The notes beneath the pieces were generated by a model. The model ran no database searches. It saw nothing but the letters and a program-made list of their open reading frames with translations, and was not told where the DNA came from. Made by a program: the position numbers and the translations under genes. Of a stretch of DNA of 64,000 nucleotides, positions 28,155 through 36,911 are shown piece after piece. Location: the NCBI GenBank assembly GCA_016712145.1, contig JADJRO010000001.1:2108501-2172500 (forward strand), written 5' to 3'. The stretch is from Saprospiraceae bacterium (GTDB taxonomy: Bacteria; Bacteroidota; Bacteroidia; Chitinophagales; Saprospiraceae). Within the stretch, counting starts at the first letter, position 1; the number at the start of each line of letters is the position of its first letter.

Positions 28155-29570
28155 TTAGTTCTTGTTTTCCTCCAATGAAAAATATCGAATCATGCTGATG
28201 ACCTCACGATCCTCTTTTAATTCAGGAATCAGATTAAACAACAAGGTATGTTCGCTGGAGTTTTCCAACAATGCTTCTTCAAGAGTTGCTAAACCATTTT
28301 CTCTGGAATCGGTCAATAAATAGAAGGCAGTCCGGCAATACAATAAATCAGCACCAAAACTATATTTATCAGCCCGCAATAATGTTTTTTCAGCCTTTTC
28401 AAATAATTTATTTTTCAATAAAAAGCTAATAAACAAACACCAATAACGACTTTGTTCGAGGCCACAATTAGCTGATTTTCTATAATGGGTTTCTGATTTG
28501 CGGAGATTGCCGATTTTCTCGTAAGCCAAAGCGATCCCGGCATGGAATTCTTCCCGTTGATCATCCAGGTCTATAGCTTCCAAATAAGTTTTTATTGCCT
28601 TTTTCCAGCTTTCCTCAGCCATATAGCATTCTCCCAAATAGTAGAAAATTTCTTCATTATATGGATCGTGATAGATCGCTTTTTGTAATTTTAATTTTGC
28701 TTCCTTGTGGCGATTCAATTTAATCAGGCATTCAGCGATATAAACGATGAGCTCGGCATCAGGTCCAAACATTTCATTGGCTTCCTGATAGCATCGCAAC
28801 GCTTTTTCGTACATATTGACTTGCAGACACAATTCTGCACAATCCAGGTAGCCCTGTTCGAAATGGCTGTTGATCAGAAATGAATATTCCAGTGCTTCAA
28901 CTGCTTTTTCGTATTCGCCCAAACAAGAATAGGCATGACCTAAATTATACCAGGCCAAATAAGAATATGGATTTTTATCAATGATCTCCTGATGCAGTTT
29001 TACACTTTCATCATATTTTTTAGAAAACTCAACACTGACCCATATTTGTTCAAGGGCTTCGTGATTGTTAGGATTCAAGGTTAATGCTTCCTTGAGCGTG
29101 TCGAACATTTTATTAAAGTCTTTCATTGTTTCGTAGATAAAGGCTTCCACTAATAATAATTCAGTCAAATCGGATTTTGAGAATGTGCATTTCAAATCGT
29201 AAATAATTTTGATGCTTTCATCAAACTGTTGGGATAGTGCAAATGCTTTTGCTTTCAACAATGAAATTTCATGGTCAAAAGGAGAGAATGCATAGGCCTG
29301 ATCTAATACCGAAATTGCTGCTTGTGGTTTTTGCAACGAAAGCAATAATTTAGCTTTTATCAAGAAGAAATCTGGCTTGTATTGATAGAGTCTCAGGGCG
29401 AGACCAGTGACTTCCAGCGCTTTATCGAGCTGGCATTGTTTTTCATAATGTTGGATCAATCTAATATACGATTTTTCCTCCCAGTGATCCTTGTGCAGGA
29501 TTTGGCCTTGTTCTTCAAATTCTGTGATAAGTTTTGAGAGAATATGATCCGGCTTCGTTCTTTTCGGCAT
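28155..29570 (-). CDS. Tetratricopeptide repeat protein, 471 aa
   Basis: A soluble protein without a signal peptide, built of about ten TPR units (for example YLAWYNLGHAYSCLGEYEKAVEAL and EIFYYLGECYMAEESWKKAIKTY regions). The N-terminal 30 residues are polar (PKRTKPDHILSKLI). It is probably a cytosolic protein-protein interaction scaffold. No enzymatic domain is visible. Bacteroidota have a conserved TPR protein of this size, but no function can be named from sequence. It stands alone. Confidence 0.85.
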   Translation of the reverse strand: MPKRTKPDHILSKLITEFEEQGQILHKDHWEEKSYIRLIQHYEKQCQLDKALEVTGLALRLYQYKPDFFLIKAKLLLSLQKPQAAISVLDQAYAFSPFDHEISLLKAKAFALSQQFDESIKIIYDLKCTFSKSDLTELLLVEAFIYETMKDFNKMFDTLKEALTLNPNNHEALEQIWVSVEFSKKYDESVKLHQEIIDKNPYSYLAWYNLGHAYSCLGEYEKAVEALEYSFLINSHFEQGYLDCAELCLQVNMYEKALRCYQEANEMFGPDAELIVYIAECLIKLNRHKEAKLKLQKAIYHDPYNEEIFYYLGECYMAEESWKKAIKTYLEAIDLDDQREEFHAGIALAYEKIGNLRKSETHYRKSANCGLEQSRYWCLFISFLLKNKLFEKAEKTLLRADKYSFGADLLYCRTAFYLLTDSRENGLATLEEALLENSSEHTLLFNLIPELKEDREVISMIRYFSLEENKN

Positions 29571-29802
29571 ACCTTCCTCAGGGGATTATTAAATGCGTGG
29601 TAAAAGTAAAACAAATATCCAGAAATGCTGCTGATGACGCTGCTTTTTTAAATTACCACGAACGTATTAGCATTTCTTTACATCTTAATAAAAATAAGAT
29701 TTACAACTCATTACACTTAGCACACTTTATAAATGTGATTTATACCATTTCGTAACTGCCTAATTTTCATTGCATAGCACGCAGGTAGATTTTTTTCAAC
29801 AT

Positions 29803-30690
29803 TTAGCTAATTTTTTTTCTGGAACTGAGGTACAAGCCCGTAAAAATGAGGGATCCGGATAGAAAATGCTGCCACTCGAGTACATCCTTTTTTAATAAAA
29901 TCGCAATGATACTTGCTAAAAGAGGTTGTAAATAAATATAATTGCTTACCAACTCCGCTTCGCTGTGTTGCAGTGCATATGAATTTAATGCATATGCAAT
30001 AAAGCTGGTGGCAATTAATACAAAAGCAAATGCCAGCCAATGATATACGCTAAAACTATAAAAGGATACTTCCATTGATTCACCAATTCCAAAAATAAAT
30101 ACCGGTATAAATGCCAAACCAAAGGTCCATCGCATGGTTTGAAATGCACCGTATTTTGAAATCAGTTCCGGCACTCTGATTAAATAATATGCATATAAAC
30201 TGGCATTTAATAAGACCATAATATCGCCCAATCCACTTGAAATATTTTTAGACGAACCCAATTGATGCAGAATCAGATAACTAGCACCCGTAAATCCAAG
30301 CAAGCAACCAATCCATTGCAATGTAGTCAAAACAGAACCACTAAGCATTTTAATCAACAAAACTAAAATAGGTGTGCAGACCATAATCAATGCTGCATTA
30401 AGTGGTGAACTTAAGTGCAAGCCATTAAAGAATAAGAGCTGATTTCCTGCAACTCCACAAATGGAGCAAATGATCAAAAGTTTTAAATCGCTTTTCTCAA
30501 TTTTCTTAGATGGAGGGGTGAAAATCCAAAATAAAACAAAAGCACTGATCACCCTAAATAAAATAAAAGCATTTGGACCAACAAGGCCCGGATCCATCAA
30601 AAATTTGGCAATGCTGAAATTAGCACCATAGATCAGGGCTACAAAAAATAAAGCCAGATGGCTGCGAACTTTATTCGATTGGATGGGAAT
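29803..30690 (-). CDS. EamA/DMT-family transporter with a non-standard start
   Basis: An inner-membrane carrier of the drug/metabolite transporter type: two EamA repeats with about ten TM helices (for example ICGVAGNQLLFFNGLHLSSPLNAAL, where the second repeat begins near GDIMVLLNASLYAYYLIR). Starting at the TTG at 30600 gives 265 residues and loses TM1. The frame upstream stays open for 30 more codons and encodes a family-typical TM1 (LALFFVALIYGANFSIAKF), so the true start lies upstream. No ATG/GTG/TTG exists before the stop. The candidates are ATT at 30690 (295 residues, normal length) or CTG at 30657. Substrate unknown. Confidence 0.8.
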   Translation of the reverse strand: MPIQSNKVRSHLALFFVALIYGANFSIAKFLMDPGLVGPNAFILFRVISAFVLFWIFTPPSKKIEKSDLKLLIICSICGVAGNQLLFFNGLHLSSPLNAALIMVCTPILVLLIKMLSGSVLTTLQWIGCLLGFTGASYLILHQLGSSKNISSGLGDIMVLLNASLYAYYLIRVPELISKYGAFQTMRWTFGLAFIPVFIFGIGESMEVSFYSFSVYHWLAFAFVLIATSFIAYALNSYALQHSEAELVSNYIYLQPLLASIIAILLKKDVLEWQHFLSGSLIFTGLYLSSRKKIS

Positions 30691-30727
30691 AAATAAAAAA
30701 TAAACTGTGAAAAATTAATCTTGCATT

Positions 30728-31717
30728 TTAATCCTTAAGCCATTTTTTAGTAACCAGTTTTTTTCCGGTTTGGATTTTAACAAAGTAAATTCCACGATTC
30801 CAGTCACTTACAGAAAGATGCACTTGATTTTGTCCATTCTTTAATTGAGAAGCATATATTTCTTTCCCAAAAAGATTGCTGATAATCAGTTTGCTATCTG
30901 TACTTAAAGATTGCTTAAATTGAATATTCAGTTGTTCTTTAACCGGATTGGGATAAATACTGAATTGATCTACTGTAATTTCATGGGTTGCTGTGAGGCC
31001 ATCAAATTTAGTCCCGCTATTTAAAACCTCTTTACTGCTGACATCCTGTATCCAGGCCAACATATAGATCTGATTTTCAACCCAGGATGGTTGAATTGAA
31101 ATTGTGAAATTTTTAGTCACCGAAGAGCCCGTTGCTGCCAGATTAATATCGTCACCATTTACAGAACTTACAAAATCCCGAAATACATTGTAATGAATTT
31201 TTTCTCCATTTGGTGAAGCATAATTCAATTCTTTTTCAAGTGCTACGACAACCAACTTATAGGTTCCGGCAGGACGAGTTCCAATGGTTTTAACTTCGAC
31301 ACTAACAGATCTATTTTGAGTCCCGGTTTCTACAACCTTTATTTCCAATGGGGAGGTCTTGTTGAGTTCTGCATCTAATACAGAATTCGTAACGCCGTTG
31401 GCAGACTTTGAACTTAGTCCATGAATAACGACTGTAGGGGTCCCTTGAATTCCATAAAAATTACTTCTGGCTGAATTATCTGCTGTATTCGCCTGGTAAA
31501 GTAAACATTGAGAATACGGTATTGGAGGATGCACGGTCATATGATGGTATTCATTCTTATAGGCCTGTAAGCGACTGAAAAAACCAGGATTCTGACTGGC
31601 ACATACCCCACAGCGTGAATTGGTAAAATGCTCAAGAAAAATATAGCGTTTGGCCTGTGCCTGAGCGCCTCCAAAAAACAACATGAATGTGAATAAAATG
31701 AGTAAAATACGCTGCAT
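30728..31717 (-). CDS. Omp28-like T9SS-exported protein with thioredoxin-like site
   Basis: 329 residues: signal peptide (LLILFTFMLFFGGAQAQ), then a thioredoxin-fold region with EHFTNSRCGVCASQNPG carrying a CxxC pair (CGVC), and GIQGTPTVVIHG, where the cis-proline follows TP. A beta-domain follows, then a type A T9SS tail (about 255-329: IYPNPVKEQLNIQF, WNRGIYFVKIQTG, ending KKWLKD). This is the Omp28-related layout of Bacteroidota. A surface thiol-disulfide role is inferred from the CxxC only. It ends 38 bp upstream of the EamA gene's proposed start. Confidence 0.88.
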   Translation of the reverse strand: MQRILLILFTFMLFFGGAQAQAKRYIFLEHFTNSRCGVCASQNPGFFSRLQAYKNEYHHMTVHPPIPYSQCLLYQANTADNSARSNFYGIQGTPTVVIHGLSSKSANGVTNSVLDAELNKTSPLEIKVVETGTQNRSVSVEVKTIGTRPAGTYKLVVVALEKELNYASPNGEKIHYNVFRDFVSSVNGDDINLAATGSSVTKNFTISIQPSWVENQIYMLAWIQDVSSKEVLNSGTKFDGLTATHEITVDQFSIYPNPVKEQLNIQFKQSLSTDSKLIISNLFGKEIYASQLKNGQNQVHLSVSDWNRGIYFVKIQTGKKLVTKKWLKD

Positions 31718-32001
31718 AGAATCGAATTTAGGTTTAAATATACATATAGAACGTTAGCAGGATGGAAATGTTGACCGTTTAAGGGCTTTAAAATATCCCA
31801 AAATCCTAGATACACTAGCCGTGTAGTATGGAATTCGTGCTTTTATTTGTGAAATATGCCTATTAATCGATTAATTAAGCTTTGATTTAATGAATCAATC
31901 TGATCAAACATTCCTTCAAAGCCAAGTTTATAAAGGCAGATTCGATGCTACCTTAGCATTCATTAAGAAAATCTTGAATTTATTTAAATCTGAATAAATA
32001 A

Positions 32002-32781
32002 TTACAACTCGAAAACTCTTAAATTAATTCCATCTAAAATCACTGCATATTTGGAATTAACAGCAAAGGAAATTGCAGGTTCTGTAAAGGAATAAATCAA
32101 GTTTTCTTTCAAACTTACAGTTTCTATTTGAAGTAGTTTAGTGCCTTCGATACCATAGAGGTAATTTCCAACTACAGATACCGAACCCATCGCGTTATAT
32201 TTCCAGGATTTGTCTTCAAATAATTGTTGAGTGAATCGGGTAACTCCAATGCCGGGTTGAAATAAATAGATAAACCCATTACTCTGGATTAATTTTGGAA
32301 GTCCGGTATGGTCATTGCTTACTGTTTGTATTATAAGTGCAGATTGAACTTCTGTCCCATCCAGGTAGTTTTTAAGTTTCAGAATTTTATTTGAATAAAT
32401 TGCAATTTGATCTGTTGAATAATAACATACAGCAGCTTGCTCATTGAGATCTGGTTCTTCATATGAACCAATTTCATTCAACTGAGCATCCAACATTCGG
32501 ATTTTATAATCTCCCGGATAAAACATGAGAATTTTAAAAGGGTCCGACACATCTAAATGAGCCTGATCCCAACCCTGCTTAAAGCTGGTCTTGCTTACTA
32601 AGTTCAATGAGATATCATATTTAGAAATTGAATGCTCCGTTTTATTCAACAAATAGATTTGATTTAAATGATCCAGGTACACTGTATTTGCTTCGACTTT
32701 TTGCTCCATGACGAGTTTCTGACCCACTCCTAGAATTTGAATCAGAAAAACAAGTAAATTAATAAGTTGAAATCGAAGCAT
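32002..32781 (-). CDS. Secreted propeller-like hypothetical protein
   Basis: 259 residues with an N-terminal signal (LLVFLIQILGVGQ) and repeated strand phrases (NTVYLDHLNQIYLLNKTE, GNYLYGIEGTKLLQIE, SKYAVILDGINLRVFEL) suggesting a PQQ/WD-like beta-propeller. No enzyme motif is seen. It overlaps the 3' end of lpxH by 23 bp, so it is translated from the same message. The 284-bp stretch between it and the T9SS gene at 31717 shows no further gene. Confidence 0.75.
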   Translation of the reverse strand: MLRFQLINLLVFLIQILGVGQKLVMEQKVEANTVYLDHLNQIYLLNKTEHSISKYDISLNLVSKTSFKQGWDQAHLDVSDPFKILMFYPGDYKIRMLDAQLNEIGSYEEPDLNEQAAVCYYSTDQIAIYSNKILKLKNYLDGTEVQSALIIQTVSNDHTGLPKLIQSNGFIYLFQPGIGVTRFTQQLFEDKSWKYNAMGSVSVVGNYLYGIEGTKLLQIETVSLKENLIYSFTEPAISFAVNSKYAVILDGINLRVFEL

Positions 32782-33526
32782 TCGGATTCTTATAAAATTG
32801 TAATGTTAATTCACCCTCCTTCATAACTGCAAAGGATTGAAAAGTGAGCCAGTCACCCAAATTTATATAATGGCTTTTACCATTTTTTAATTTATAATCA
32901 ATCGGTAAATGCCGATGACCAAATATTAAATAATCATAATCCTTGGTAAGCAATTGGGTTTCAGCATACTGAATCAACCACTCCTTATCGGGACCTAAAA
33001 ATTCCTGAATGGCATCTTGAGACTCGCGACTTTTCGAACTAAAAAAATTGGCCATTGCAATTCCAACATCTGGATGAATCCATCGGAATAAATATTGGGC
33101 TGCTTTGTTAGAAAAGACTTTTTTTATCATTTTGTAACCATGATCCCCTGGTCCCAATCCATCTCCATGACCAATCAACAATTTTTTACCTTGAATCACA
33201 GTTTCAATGGGTTCATGATAGATTGGAATATCTAATTCCTTCTGTAAATAATCAAACATCCACAAATCATGATTTCCAGTAAAATAAAAAATTGGAATTC
33301 CGCTATCTCTCAACGCTGCCAACTTACCTAAAATTCTAATAAACCCACGGGGAATCACTTTTTTATAATCAAACCAAAAATCAAATACATCCCCAACCAG
33401 ATACAAAGCCGTCATATCTGATTTACAGGAATCCAACCAGTTCACTAAAAGTTTTTCACGACTTACAGAATCCAGTTTGGCCGGAGTTCCCAAATGAAAA
33501 TCAGAAGCAAAATAAACAGCGCTCAA
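32759..33526 (-). CDS. lpxH: UDP-2,3-diacylglucosamine pyrophosphatase-like phosphoesterase
   Basis: 255 residues with the calcineurin-like metal ligands in order: ASDFHLG, GDVFDFW, FTGNHDLW, IGHGDGLGPGD and FGHRHLPID. LpxH cleaves UDP-2,3-diacylglucosamine to lipid X in lipid A synthesis at the inner-membrane surface. The family includes LpxH2 and related enzymes, so the symbol is by similarity. The start is TTG at 33526; no ATG precedes the first metal motif and the frame is closed just upstream by a stop. It lies 8 bp after the 3-hydroxyanthranilate dioxygenase gene and is probably co-transcribed. Confidence 0.85.
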   Translation of the reverse strand: MSAVYFASDFHLGTPAKLDSVSREKLLVNWLDSCKSDMTALYLVGDVFDFWFDYKKVIPRGFIRILGKLAALRDSGIPIFYFTGNHDLWMFDYLQKELDIPIYHEPIETVIQGKKLLIGHGDGLGPGDHGYKMIKKVFSNKAAQYLFRWIHPDVGIAMANFFSSKSRESQDAIQEFLGPDKEWLIQYAETQLLTKDYDYLIFGHRHLPIDYKLKNGKSHYINLGDWLTFQSFAVMKEGELTLQFYKNPNASISTY

Positions 33527-33534
33527 AAATTAGA

Positions 33535-34071
33535 TTATGATGGATCAACAAAACGTGGATCTGCTTCCATGATTTGCCCACAATTAGGACATGTTCTCAT
33601 TTTTTCAGAATTATAATAGTCTTTAAACCTTGGTATAAAGTCTTTTTCAATATTGGTTAAAGGGAAATAGGTATCGTGTAATTTTGTATTGCAATTTTCA
33701 CAAAACCACATGAGCCCGTCTTGCTCTCCTTGTTTGCGTTTGGCCTCAATCACCAATCCGATCGTGCCTGCAGGTCGCATCGGCGAATGCGGTGTTTTAG
33801 CTGGTAACAAAAAGATTTCTCCTTCCTTAATGGGTATGTCAACCGCTTTCCCGTCTTCTTGGATCCTGACATTGATATCCCCTTCCAGCTGAAAATACCA
33901 TTCTTCAGTTTCATTGAAATGATAATCTTTACGTGCGTTAGGACCTGCGACGACCATTACAATAAAATCCTCAGCATCCTGATATAAATTTCGGTTTCCT
34001 ACAGGCGGTTTCAACTCCGACCGATGTTCTTCAACCCATTTTTGTATATTAAAAGGCTTGCGTACCGCCAT
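33535..34071 (-). CDS. 3-hydroxyanthranilate 3,4-dioxygenase
   Basis: 178 residues from ATG 34071. With this start the iron ligands fall at His51, Glu57 and His95, matching the numbering known for bacterial enzymes; a TTG two codons earlier would shift them. The enzyme opens the ring of 3-hydroxyanthranilate to give the quinolinate precursor for NAD synthesis from tryptophan. The C-terminus has the rubredoxin-like metal site of the bacterial form (FCENC and TCPNCG). No other kynurenine-pathway gene is in the window. A TACCTTTA promoter box lies 14 bp upstream. Confidence 0.94.
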   Translation of the reverse strand: MAVRKPFNIQKWVEEHRSELKPPVGNRNLYQDAEDFIVMVVAGPNARKDYHFNETEEWYFQLEGDINVRIQEDGKAVDIPIKEGEIFLLPAKTPHSPMRPAGTIGLVIEAKRKQGEQDGLMWFCENCNTKLHDTYFPLTNIEKDFIPRFKDYYNSEKMRTCPNCGQIMEADPRFVDPS

Positions 34072-34085
34072 ATTCAAATTTTTGC

Positions 34086-34093
34086 TAAAGGTA
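34086..34093 (-). promoter_or_regulatory. -7 box for the dioxygenase/lpxH unit
   Basis: TACCTTTA on the minus strand, one mismatch to TAnnTTTG, 14 nt before the ATG at 34071. It would drive the dioxygenase, lpxH and the propeller-like gene. Confidence 0.5.
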
Positions 34094-34286
34094 GTACATT
34101 CATATTTGCCTTACAAGCAGGATTTTTAATTTGGTGGAATTCTCAAACCGGATTGATTTCTAGTTTATGGAGCCTTGCTATGAAATGGTTTTAATAATAA
34201 ATACCTTTGTAGGGTGGTTAACTTATAAATAAACCACTTATCTATTTACTAGATTCAATCGCACGCATTTTTTCTTATTTAATAAA

Positions 34287-36044
34287 TTGAATACTTTGAC
34301 TATTACATTCGCTCGCTTCATTGTGTTACTATTCATTTTTCAATTAAATGAGCATGCGCTTTTAGGACAATCATTTCTTACTCCTTTTGAAAAAAACAAT
34401 CAACAAACTTGTACATATTCAGAATGCATTGCGTTTTATAAACAACTTGCAAAGTCCAGCAGTTTAATAAAAGTAGTAGAATCAGGTTCATCAGATGTAT
34501 CTTTTCCAATTCACACGATTCTTATAAGCGGAAATAAAGATTTTACCCCAAATCGTGTCCGAAAATCAGGAAAAGTCATCTTGCTATTTAACAACGGCAT
34601 TCACCCGGGAGAGCCTGATGGCATTGATGCGGCCATGCTTTTTGCCAGAGAACTAATAACAGATATTCGTTATACTGAACTCCTCAAAAAAATTGTACTT
34701 GTAATCATTCCAATTTATAATGTTGGGGGCAGTCTTTTGCGAAACAGTACAACCCGTGCCAATCAAAATGGACCGGAAACCTATGGATTTAGAGGTAACA
34801 GACAAAATCTGGATTTGAATCGTGATTTTATAAAATGTGATTCAAAAAATGCGGAGACTTTTACAAAAATATTTCACTATTGGCAACCCGATATTTTTTT
34901 AGATAGCCACACAACCGATGGAGCTGACTATCCTTATGCAATGACTTTAATAAGCAGTCAAAGACAAAAGATGCAGACAGATCTGGGTAAGTTTATGCAT
35001 GAGAAATTTTTGCCAGCATTTGTCCAACAAATGTTGGAAAATGGCTTAGAAACATCCCCGTACGTACTTGCTGATGATGATCCGGCAGATGGAATCTATG
35101 ACTTTTTAGATAGCCCTCGGTTTTCAAGTGGATATGTAAATTTATTTAATACACTTTCATTTGTAAGCGAATCACATATGTTAAAGTCACACGCAGTACG
35201 GGTTAAATCACACCTAATCCTAATGCAGAGTTTGGCATGCATTGCAGGGTCATTAAAAAATGAACTTCATCAAACACGTGCTTTAGCAAATGCTCGTTTT
35301 AAAAAAATGAAAACGCTTCCAATTGATTGGGAAATCCAAACCGATCGTTTTGATAGTTTGCTCTTCAAAGGATATACTCAAGAAAAAATAATAAGTCAGG
35401 TAACGGGATTGAATCGAATCATATACAACAAAGAAAAACCCTATATAAAAAAAATTCCCTATTACAATTATTGCAGGGTGACCCGTGAGGTTCAAAAACC
35501 TGACTTTTACGTAATACCTGCTTCCTACGATTTAGTTTTAGACCGTTTAAAATGGAATGGAGTAAAAATGCGGCGTTTGACAAAAGATACCCTGATAACG
35601 GGTGTTTATTATCGAATTACAGATTTTAAATCACCTGGAGTTCCTTATGAAAATCATTTTTTACACAGTAGTATCCAGTTGGATACCCTTCATTTGAAAA
35701 AAATCTATTACAAAGGAGATTATATCATTCCAACGGATCAGATAGCAGTTCGATATTTAGTAGAAACCCTTGAACCTGAAGCACCAGATTCTTTTTTTGC
35801 ATGGAATTTTTTTGATGGCATCTTACAACGAAAGGAATATTTTTCAGACTATTTATTTGAAGATACAGCTCATCACTTATTGACAGCAGATCCTGTGCTT
35901 AAAATGGAATTTGAAAGAAAGAAAGCAACTGATCCGGAGTTTGCAAAAAACGCAGGAACCATGCTTTCCTATTTGTACAGTAAATCAGCTTTCAGTGAGC
36001 CAAATTTTAAAATATACCCCATTGCCCGATGTTTTACCAATTGA
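34287..36044 (+). CDS. M14-family zinc carboxypeptidase, secreted
   Basis: 585 residues with a TTG start at 34287 (no ATG precedes the signal peptide RFIVLLFIFQLNEHALLGQ). Zinc ligands: His and Glu in NNGIHPGEPDG and His in FLDSHTTDG. The substrate-binding arginine region is DLNRDF, and a catalytic Glu is likely in FVSESHML. The N-terminal M14 domain covers about 35-330. The C-terminal 250 residues are a beta-rich extension without a recognised family. It probably trims peptides in the periplasm or outside the cell. A TACCTTTG box at 34202-34209 may be its promoter, giving a leader of about 70 nt. Confidence 0.88.
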   Translation: MNTLTITFARFIVLLFIFQLNEHALLGQSFLTPFEKNNQQTCTYSECIAFYKQLAKSSSLIKVVESGSSDVSFPIHTILISGNKDFTPNRVRKSGKVILLFNNGIHPGEPDGIDAAMLFARELITDIRYTELLKKIVLVIIPIYNVGGSLLRNSTTRANQNGPETYGFRGNRQNLDLNRDFIKCDSKNAETFTKIFHYWQPDIFLDSHTTDGADYPYAMTLISSQRQKMQTDLGKFMHEKFLPAFVQQMLENGLETSPYVLADDDPADGIYDFLDSPRFSSGYVNLFNTLSFVSESHMLKSHAVRVKSHLILMQSLACIAGSLKNELHQTRALANARFKKMKTLPIDWEIQTDRFDSLLFKGYTQEKIISQVTGLNRIIYNKEKPYIKKIPYYNYCRVTREVQKPDFYVIPASYDLVLDRLKWNGVKMRRLTKDTLITGVYYRITDFKSPGVPYENHFLHSSIQLDTLHLKKIYYKGDYIIPTDQIAVRYLVETLEPEAPDSFFAWNFFDGILQRKEYFSDYLFEDTAHHLLTADPVLKMEFERKKATDPEFAKNAGTMLSYLYSKSAFSEPNFKIYPIARCFTN

Positions 36045-36161
36045 TAAGATGCTGATAATTTCATTTATCTATTTGTTTATAGTTCCTCATTAGAATTAGC
36101 GAACTCCCTTAATTAATAACAAATTAGTCTGCTAATGACTATTAAATTGAAGTTCGAAGCC

Positions 36162-36169
36162 TATCTTTG
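36162..36169 (+). promoter_or_regulatory. -7 box for the yebC gene
   Basis: TATCTTTG, an exact consensus match, 19 nt before the ATG at 36189. Confidence 0.6.
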
Positions 36170-36188
36170 CAAATTAATTTAAATAGGT

Positions 36189-36899
36189 ATGGGTCGTATT
36201 TTTGAAGTTCGAAAACATAAGATGTTTGCTCGCTATGCTAAAATGAGTAAACAATTTGCCAGAGTCAGCAAAGAAGTATTTATGGCGGTAAAAGCAAATG
36301 GGCCTAATCCAGATAATAACTCCAGATTACGGGCTGCTTTGCAAAATGCCCGTTCCTTTAATATGCCTAAAGATCGGGTTGAGGCTGCAATTAAAAAAGC
36401 CACTTCAAAAGATGAAAAGGACCTGGAACTGTTGACATATGAAGGATATGGTCCTTATGGCATTGCGGTCTTGGTTGAAACCGCTACAGACAATCCAACC
36501 CGTACCGTTGCAAATATCCGCTCCTATTTCAATAAATACGGTGGAAGCCTAGGAACTATGGGCTCGGTTGATTATTTATTTGAGCACAAGTGTAATTTTA
36601 GAATAAAAAAAGCCGAAGGCATCGAACCTGAAGAATTGGAACTCGAATTAATTGATGCGGGATGTGAAGAATTGTCTGTTGATGGAGATGAAATTATAAT
36701 TTATGGACCATTCGACAGTTTTGGCAGCCTTCAAAATTATTTTGAAACTCATAATATTGAAATAATTGCTTCTGGTTTTGACCGAATTCCAACAGCTACA
36801 AAAAAACTTTCTCCTGAACAGGAAGAGGATTTAAATAAGTTGTTGGATAAAATAGAAGAAGATGAAGATGTTCAGAATGTTTACAGTACAGTAGAATAA
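36189..36899 (+). CDS. YebC/PmpR family protein
   Basis: 236 residues of normal family length. The N-terminus MGRIFEVRKHKMFARYAKMSKQF is a Bacteroidota variant of the usual GHSKW start. The conserved core follows: NARSFNMPKDRVEAAIKKA, YEGYGPYGIAVLVETATDN and TVANIRSYFNKYGGSLGTMGSV. Members are transcriptional regulators or, as shown for some, help ribosomes at polyproline stalls, so the precise role here is open. It is 12 bp upstream of the GT-C/TPR gene and probably shares its transcript. Confidence 0.92.
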   Translation: MGRIFEVRKHKMFARYAKMSKQFARVSKEVFMAVKANGPNPDNNSRLRAALQNARSFNMPKDRVEAAIKKATSKDEKDLELLTYEGYGPYGIAVLVETATDNPTRTVANIRSYFNKYGGSLGTMGSVDYLFEHKCNFRIKKAEGIEPEELELELIDAGCEELSVDGDEIIIYGPFDSFGSLQNYFETHNIEIIASGFDRIPTATKKLSPEQEEDLNKLLDKIEEDEDVQNVYSTVE

Positions 36900-36911
36900 A
36901 TAGTTCTATTT

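Noticed and set aside
29803..30600. TTG at 30600 as the true start of the EamA transporter
   Set aside because: It would remove the first membrane helix, which is encoded in frame just upstream with family-typical sequence.
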